Source: Neoceratodus forsteri (Eukaryota; Chordata; Ceratodontiformes; Ceratodontidae). Taken from it: 64,000 nt of DNA. Every line of letters begins with the position of its first letter. The stretch's first letter is position 1. The stretch spans positions 695,345,501 to 695,409,500 of the forward strand of contig CM057454.1 of the NCBI GenBank assembly GCA_016271365.2, written 5' to 3'. The notes under the pieces are model-generated. The model was not told the DNA's origin. It saw only the letters and a program-made list of their open reading frames with translations, and ran no database searches. Position numbers and translations under genes: made by a program. Positions 58,355 through 64,000 of the stretch are shown here, piece by piece.

Positions 58355-60103
58355 TCAACTTTGAGAAGCACCCTCTGAATTAGAGGAGAGGAGGAAAGGC
58401 ATATAGAAAGTGTTTTGTCCACTGCAGCCTGAATGCATCCTGACAGAAAATGCCAGGTCCTGGATTTCTGGAGCAGAAGAGAGGCAGTTTTGCATTGAGT
58501 GGGGATGCAAAAAGGTCCAGGTCTGGAGTTCCCCACTCTTTGAAGAGTGATTGAATGACGGTTGAGTCGAGAGACCACTCGTGAGGATCTGTCTCCGTTC
58601 TGCTGAGATGGTCTGCCAGTTCGTTCTGCACACCTGGCAGGTAAACCGGATGGATCAGAGGCTTGTGCTCCAGGCACCATTCTCACACTCTCATAGCTTC
58701 CCTGCATAATGGGTAAGAATGTGCACCGCCCTGTTTGTTGATGTAATACATCACTGCTTTGTTGTCCGTTTGAAGGAGAATGTTCTTGTGACAGAGTATG
58801 TCCTTCAGGGCCCAGACTGCATAGAGGATAGCTCTCATTTCCAGGACATTTATGTGGAGCCGGTACTCGTCCTGAGTCTACGTACCTTGGGTGTGGAGCT
58901 TCTGACAATGAGCTCCCCGCCCCATCAGGGATGCGTCGGTGGTAATAGAGATCTGATGATACAGAGGAGCAAAGGGATACCCTTCCAGAAGGTTGTTCTC
59001 CTGCGACCACCAGGTGAGTGACCTCTTTAGAGGTTCTGTCACCTTGGTGGGAAAGGATTGAGGGTGAATGGTTGGGGACCACTGGAGTACAGAGCATCCA
59101 CGGAGAGGTTCTCCACGTGGAGACAAGCCAAGGTACAGTGAACACAAAGGATGCCATGAGACCCAGCATCCGTTGCATCGAGATAGTTTGAACCGAGCTG
59201 TTTTCTCTGATGTACCAGGCCATCTGTAGGATATCGCTCCTTCTGTCCTCTGGAAGAAAAGCTTTCGCACAGGAAGTATCCAGAAGAGTGCCTATGAAAA
59301 GGACTTTCTGAGAGGGCTGCCACTGTGATTTGTTGCGATTTAGCAGGACTCCCATGGACATGAGGAAGTCTGAAGCTTTGGCTACGGCGTCCAGAGTTCC
59401 CTGCCTGGAAGGACTTGCTAGAAGCCAGTCATCCAGGTATGGAAACACTTGAATTCCGATTTTCCTGAGATGTGCTGCGAGAACTGCACAACATTTTGTA
59501 AAAACTTGCGGCACTGAGGATAGCCCAAAGGGCAGGACTCTGAACTGATGATGTTGACCCAACGCTACAAACCTCAGGTATTTGTGGTGCTCTGGGTGTG
59601 TAACAATGTGTTGGTAGGCATCCTGCATGTCCAGGAAGGCTAGCCAATCGTGTTGATGAATCAAAGGTAGAAGGGTACCTAGAGATATCATCTTGAAATT
59701 TTCCTCGTGAAGGAATTTGTTTAACTTTCTGAGATCCAGAATGGGGCGCATGCCTCAAGTTTTCTTCGGAACTAGAAAGTAATGGGAGTAGAAACCTGTG
59801 TTTTGTTGGTCCGGCGGAACTACTTCTACTGCCCTGTTGTTCAGAATGCCTTGCACCTCGGAAGCAAGAAGGTCTGACTGTACTACCGACAGTCCGGGCT
59901 GTCATTTGGAAGATGATTGGGGGGGGGGGGGGTTCTGAAAGATTGAGCGAATACCCCTCGTGGATTATCCGGAGGACCCATTTGTCTGATGTTATGGACT
60001 TCCACCGGTCGTGGAACTGAGTCAGACATCCTCTCACTGCTGAGGAAGAGTCCCCCTCGGGCAGTTGAGGCGAGACCTGGGCCGAGAACTCAGAAGGTGG
60101 CAT
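58355..60103 (-). pseudogene. DIRS reverse transcriptase and RNase H
   Basis: N-terminal FHDRWKSITSDKWVLRIIHE (near 60020) leads to the RT: MRPILDLRKLNKFL (59750), LAFLDMQDAYQHI (motif A), RVLPFGLSSVPQVFTK, and VFPYLDDWLLAS (motif C) near 59440, all catalytic residues intact. RNase H follows with ITTDASLMG (58950), VLEMRAIL (58830), LQTDNKAVMYYI (58775) and NELADHLSRTE near 58620, but these lie in different frames. The long open frame 59751-58165 is therefore a composite: only its first 200 or so codons are genuine. Confidence 0.85.
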
Positions 60104-60249
60104 TGGGCACTTTGGGGCTTATGCCTTCTCTACGTTTCTTCGTGGCTGTGGGGTGTGGCTTTGTTAAGCCCCTGCCTTTGCCGAAAGGACTGCGGTTATG
60201 GAAACTGGCGTTTATGGCACCCCCCGAGAGGGGGTGGGTGTGAGTCGAG

Positions 60250-63200
60250 CTATCTTAATGGCTGACTTAGTCTTCTGTGTGGCTTCCAGAGCTTGTTCCA
60301 CCTGGGGTCCATACAGATACATGTCGAAGGGTAAGGCCATGACCTGCTACTGGGCATCATTCGTGAAGCCCGAAGTACGCAGCCAGAAGTGGCGAAGGAT
60401 ACAAATGCCCGCCGCCGCTGCTCAAGAAGCAGTGTCGAAAGCGTCAACTGCAACTTTAACCAGTTGGTTATTGCACTCGATGCCCCTGGTTATGGTGTGA
60501 AGTAGCTCTGAATTAGTTTCCGACTCAGGCAGAGCTTCTACCATTTGCTTGAGTGAATGGCAAAGGACATATTCATATTGAGAACAATAGCCCTGGTAGA
60601 TGGCAATACGCATACCCAGGGTGGAGGCAGCAAAGACTCTCTTACCTAAGGTGTCTATCTTACGAGATTCTTTATTGGTAGGCCAGGCTGAGAATGCATG
60701 AGGGAGGATGGCCATGTCATTCTCTGCTATGACTACAATGGGATTAGCAAAAGCTTGTGAGGCCAATATGGGTCGATCCTTGGGAGCAGTGTACTTCCTG
60801 TCTATGGCACTTAAACTAGCCAAGAGGGGAGGCACTGGAAAGGAGCAGGGAAATCCTAGCCCCCAAAAAAAAATCACGGTAGTAAGTGCGGCAAACACCA
60901 ACATAGAGGTGTCGATAGGGAGAAGGGCAGGGGTAAATGGAGAAAGTGGCAAAGGCAAGAAGGACAGGGATAGGGCAAAAAGGAGTAAGGCCATCAGGAA
61001 ATGGAGGGTAATGAGTACCAATGCCCGTAGTCTGGGCAACAAGCTCCCTGAGCTGGTGGCCTTGATGGAAGAGGGATGCCTGGATATCGTGGAGTCACAG
61101 AAACATGGTACAGAGAACCATGACTGGGATGTTAACATACCAGGGTACATAACCTACAGAGAGAGACAGGCAGGGAGGAGTAGCTCTCTATGTAAAGGAA
61201 GGATAAAAGCAACTGAACAAAAGAGTAAACAGGGAGGGAGGAGAGGAGGCACTGTGGGTCACCTTGAGACTGGAAAGGGCACCACAATCCGCACAGGGGT
61301 TGTGTACAGACCCCATGTCAGGGGAGGGAATGGACAAGGATATGATAGAAGGCATTCTTAGAATGGCAGAGAAAGGGAGATACTGTTGATGGGAGACCTG
61401 AATATGCCAGATGTTAACTGGAGCACATTTGCTGCAGCCACATCCAAGAGCAGGGCCATTCTTGATGCCCTACAGGTGGCAGGCCTCAGACAGCTAGTTT
61501 CGGAACCCACTCATGAGGGACCAATCTTACACCTCGTACTCTCAAATGGGAGCAGTGAGAGGATCTCAGATCTAGAAGTGGGTTGCCATCTGGGAACAAG
61601 TGACCATCAAACAGTGTGGTTCACGTTAAACTCAGCTACAGAGTCAAGCCATACAAAAGTGAGGATAATGGACTTTAGGAGGGCTGACTTTGGCAAGATG
61701 GTAGCGTGCCTCAGAAAAGCACTAGCAAACAGGCTAGAGGAGGTGTGGAGCAACAATGGGGAATCATCAAACTGCCATCACAGAGGCAACAAGCCCTTGT
61801 GTGAAGCAAATAAACAAATCAAAATGAAAGAAAAGGCCACTATGGTTCTCAAAAGAGGTGGCTGTGAAAGTCAGGAAGAAAAAGATAGCATTCCGGATGT
61901 ATAAGGAAACACAGAAGGAGCAGGACAGAGAGCTGTACCAGTTAAGGCAGAAGGAAGCAGGAAGGGAAGTCAGAATAGCAAAGGCCCAAACTGAGGAAAA
62001 GATAGCCAACTCAGTTAAGAAGGGGGATAAAACCTTTTATAGGTACATCAGCGAGCGTAGAAAGACAAAGGGAGGGATAGTAAGGCTGAATAGAATGAAC
62101 GGTGGGTGAGCAGAGGGGACAGAAAAAGCAGGATACTGAACGAATATTTCTGCTCAGTATTCACAAAAGAGGAGGAAAGTGCCTAATCCAATTAACAGAA
62201 ACACTCTTGATAGGGGGCGATCCAGTCCTTTCACAGAAGAAAGGGTTCTGCAAGAACTCCTAAAACTGAAGGTGGACAAAGCAATGGGTCCTGATGGAAT
62301 TCACCCCAGAATTCTAAAATAATTAAGGGAGGAACTAGTGAAACCACTGGCTACTCTTTTAATAAATCATGGGAGGATGGTGTGGTACCCGAGGACTGGA
62401 GGAAGGCGGATGTGATTCCCTTCACAAAAGTGGGACCAAGACAGAGGCAGAAAACTACAGACCTGTCAGTCTGACCTCTGTGGTAGGGAAAGTGATGGAG
62501 TCACTTCTGAAGGAAAGAACAGTTGAGTACCTAGAGGCCAGTGGGGCTAAGGACCCAAGGCAGCATGGGTTCACAGCGGGAAGGTCATGTCAGACAAATC
62601 TAATAGATTTCTTTGACTGGGTGACCAAAGTAGTAGACCAGGGAGGGGCTGTGGACATGGCCTACCTAGACTTTAGCAAGGCATTTGACACAGTCCCACA
62701 CAAAATATTAATAGTCAGATTAACCAGCCTGGGGTGGGTCCCAGGGTGGTAGCCTGGTAAAACACTGGCTGCACAACAGGACACAGAAGGTAATTGTAAA
62801 TGGAGTCTACTCTGAAGAAAGAGGGGTTACTAGTGGGGTAGCAGGGTTCAGTATTGGGTCCAGTCCTTTTAATGTCTTCATCAGTGACATTGCAGAGGAC
62901 TGGAAGGAAAGTATGCCTTTGCAGATGAGACAAAGATCTGCAACAGGGATGATGCACAAGGAGCGTGGAAAGGATGAGAAGGGACTTGGCAAGATTGGAG
63001 GAATGGTCAGAAGTATGGCAGCTAGGATTCAATGCAAAGAAGTGCAAAATAATGCACCTGGGAAACAAGAACCAAGGGGAAGAATACACAATTGGGGGAG
63101 GTAGTAACAACAACAAAAAAGGAAGGGGACCTGGGGGTGATCATATCAGATGACCTTAAGATTAGCAAGCAATGTGAGAAGGCAGTAGGGAGAGCTGGGG

Positions 63201-64000
63201 GTATACTGGGATGCATATGGAGATGCATCAGCAGCAGAAAACAGGAAGTTGTTATCCCTCTGTACAGACAGTTGGTGAGACCCCATCTGGAGTACTGCGT
63301 CCAGTTCTGGAGACACCATCTCCGCAAGGACATAGACAGGATAGAGGCAGTGCAGAGGAGGGCAACTAAAATAGTGCAGGGTCTGCAAGAGAAGCCTTAT
63401 GAGGAGAGACTAAAGGAGCTTAATATGCATACCCTTGAGGAAAAAAGGGAGAGGGGGACATGATAGAAACTTTTAAGTACCTCAGTGGAATCAACAAAGT
63501 CCAAGAGGGTAGCATCTTCCAGAAAAAGACGTGCAAGAACAAGGGGACACAATTTAAAGATAGAAGGCGGCAGTTCAGGGTAATGTGAGAAGTATTATTT
63601 CACAGAGAGGGTAGTGGATGCATGGAACAGCCTTCCTGAGGAGGTTGTGGGTCTAAAACTGTGGAGAATTCAAGAATGCATGGGACAGACATAAGGCAAT
63701 TCTTGTTTGGGGAGGAAGAAACAGGCTGTTGGTTAACTAGGATCCATGCCCATCCTGTGTAGGAAATGGGCAGACTAGATGGGCCATGTCCTTATCTGCT
63801 GTCAAAGTTTATGTTTCTATGTATGGACTTAGCCACGGAAGGGATGAGAGCAGGATTATTCCATACCATCTGAGAAAGGGTCTCAAAAGATGATTGTACC
63901 AGAGGAGTTAAATCCATAGGGATCTCCGGGACATGTAAGTACTGGAGTCTTAAAAGCTTCCCAGGATCGATTTCTGTAGTCTGTAGAGAAAGGGTGGAAT
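60250..64000 (-). pseudogene. DIRS gag-like ORF, interrupted by a CR1
   Basis: Two coding pieces: 64000-63826 (TEIDPGKLLRLQYLHVPEIP, ending NPALIPSVAKS) and 60806-60250 (DRKYTAPKDRPIL, FANPIVVIAENDMAILPHAF, LGKRVFAASTLGMRIA, ELLHTITRGIECNNQLVKVA). They join in frame when the CR1 and one TATG are removed. Helical, Lys/Glu-rich sequence with no named domain fits DIRS gag. The protein start is outside the window. The C-terminal part (60400-60100) has several stops. Confidence 0.75.
60807..63821 (+). mobile_element. CR1 inserted in the DIRS gag ORF
   Basis: About 3.0 kb from the ORF1-ORF2 junction to a TTTCTATG end. TATG lies on both sides (60803-60806, 63822-63825). ORF2 begins VMSTNARSLGNKLPELVAL near 61010. 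The endonuclease glutamate region is scrambled by a frame change (DIVESQKHG), but LMGDLNMPDVNW and LGTSDHQTVWF survive. The RT shows KVDKAMGPDGIHPRIL, AYLDFSKAFDTVPHK near 62670, a damaged GVPQGS region and FADETKICN near 62920 where FADD is expected. The C-terminal frame 63092-63463 is open. Confidence 0.85.

Larger units (their letters stand above)
56573..64000 (-). mobile_element. DIRS-type tyrosine-recombinase retrotransposon, extends past the window
   Basis: Order on the minus strand: gag-like ORF (from beyond 64000 to about 60250), RT/RNase H (60103-58355), tyrosine recombinase (58303-57126), then a terminal region with inverted repeats at 57066-56577. This is the DIRS arrangement, in which a recombinase replaces an integrase. 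A CR1 interrupts the gag ORF. The left edge abuts CR1 sequence near 56565-56573 with no target duplication visible, though only one edge is in the window; DIRS elements integrate without making one. Confidence 0.85.

Noticed and set aside
58165..59751. A 528-codon uninterrupted minus-strand frame as an intact DIRS RT
   Set aside because: Only about the first 200 codons match RT. RNase H motifs (TTDAS, LEMRA, QTDNK) lie in other frames, so the rest is a chance open frame through a frameshifted gene.
59915..59932. Long poly-G run as a functional site
   Set aside because: It corresponds to a proline-coding stretch of the DIRS RT N-terminus expanded by slippage. Similar G runs near 5410, 36563 and 38203 look like simple homopolymers.

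Overview
The window is 64 kb of repeat-rich eukaryotic, almost certainly vertebrate, DNA. I find no intact host gene, no exon set I recognise, no tRNA or rRNA gene and no bacterial feature. Nearly everything identifiable is a decayed transposable element. The mix is many CR1 and L2 LINEs, an L1-type ORF1, a DIRS tyrosine-recombinase retrotransposon, a Tigger/pogo DNA transposon, a hAT element, a MIR-like SINE, a long tRNA-headed SINE and many foldback MITEs. Abundant CR1 and L2 with a DIRS element points to a large-genome non-mammalian tetrapod. An amphibian such as a caecilian is my tentative guess, made from remembered family composition and not proven by the sequence.

Layout. 0-9.4 kb: a non-LTR reverse transcriptase (RT) tail, three foldback MITEs, two L2-like 3' tails and an L1-type ORF1 fragment on the minus strand. 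9.4-13.8 kb: a nearly complete CR1-clade LINE (zinc-finger/SGNH ORF1 and endonuclease-RT ORF2). 13.8-18.5 kb: a minus-strand L2 split by a plus-strand CR1 at 15.4-17.1 kb. 19.0-20.9 kb: a second L2. 21.6-24.4 kb: a complete-ended Tigger element whose transposase is interrupted by a 654-bp Harbinger-like element. 24.4-43.3 kb: AT-rich DNA with MITEs, a long inverted repeat, an unidentified eroded ORF, a MIR-like SINE and a rearranged L2. 43.3-43.9 kb: a 563-bp SINE with target duplications.

45.3-64 kb is a deep nest. A CR1 (45.3-56.6 kb) has been entered by a short CR1, an opposite-strand CR1, a SINE and a 5.3-kb hAT. The hAT holds another CR1, which holds yet another CR1. A minus-strand DIRS element (56.6 kb to beyond the window end) adjoins this and has a CR1 in its gag ORF. 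In three cases (hAT in CR1, CR1 in DIRS gag, 654-bp element in Tigger) mentally removing the insert plus one target duplication restores the host reading frame, so the relative order of insertions can be read directly.

The most unusual pattern is a dispersed family of about eight imperfect palindromes (about 2.1, 3.7, 5.7, 21.3, 26.1, 35.4, 39.5 and 40.9 kb). They share outer ends and a central core, but most carry a different, internally self-complementary stem. All coding sequences carry stops, frameshifts or deletions. Calls rest on translated motifs and visible repeats; no database search was possible.
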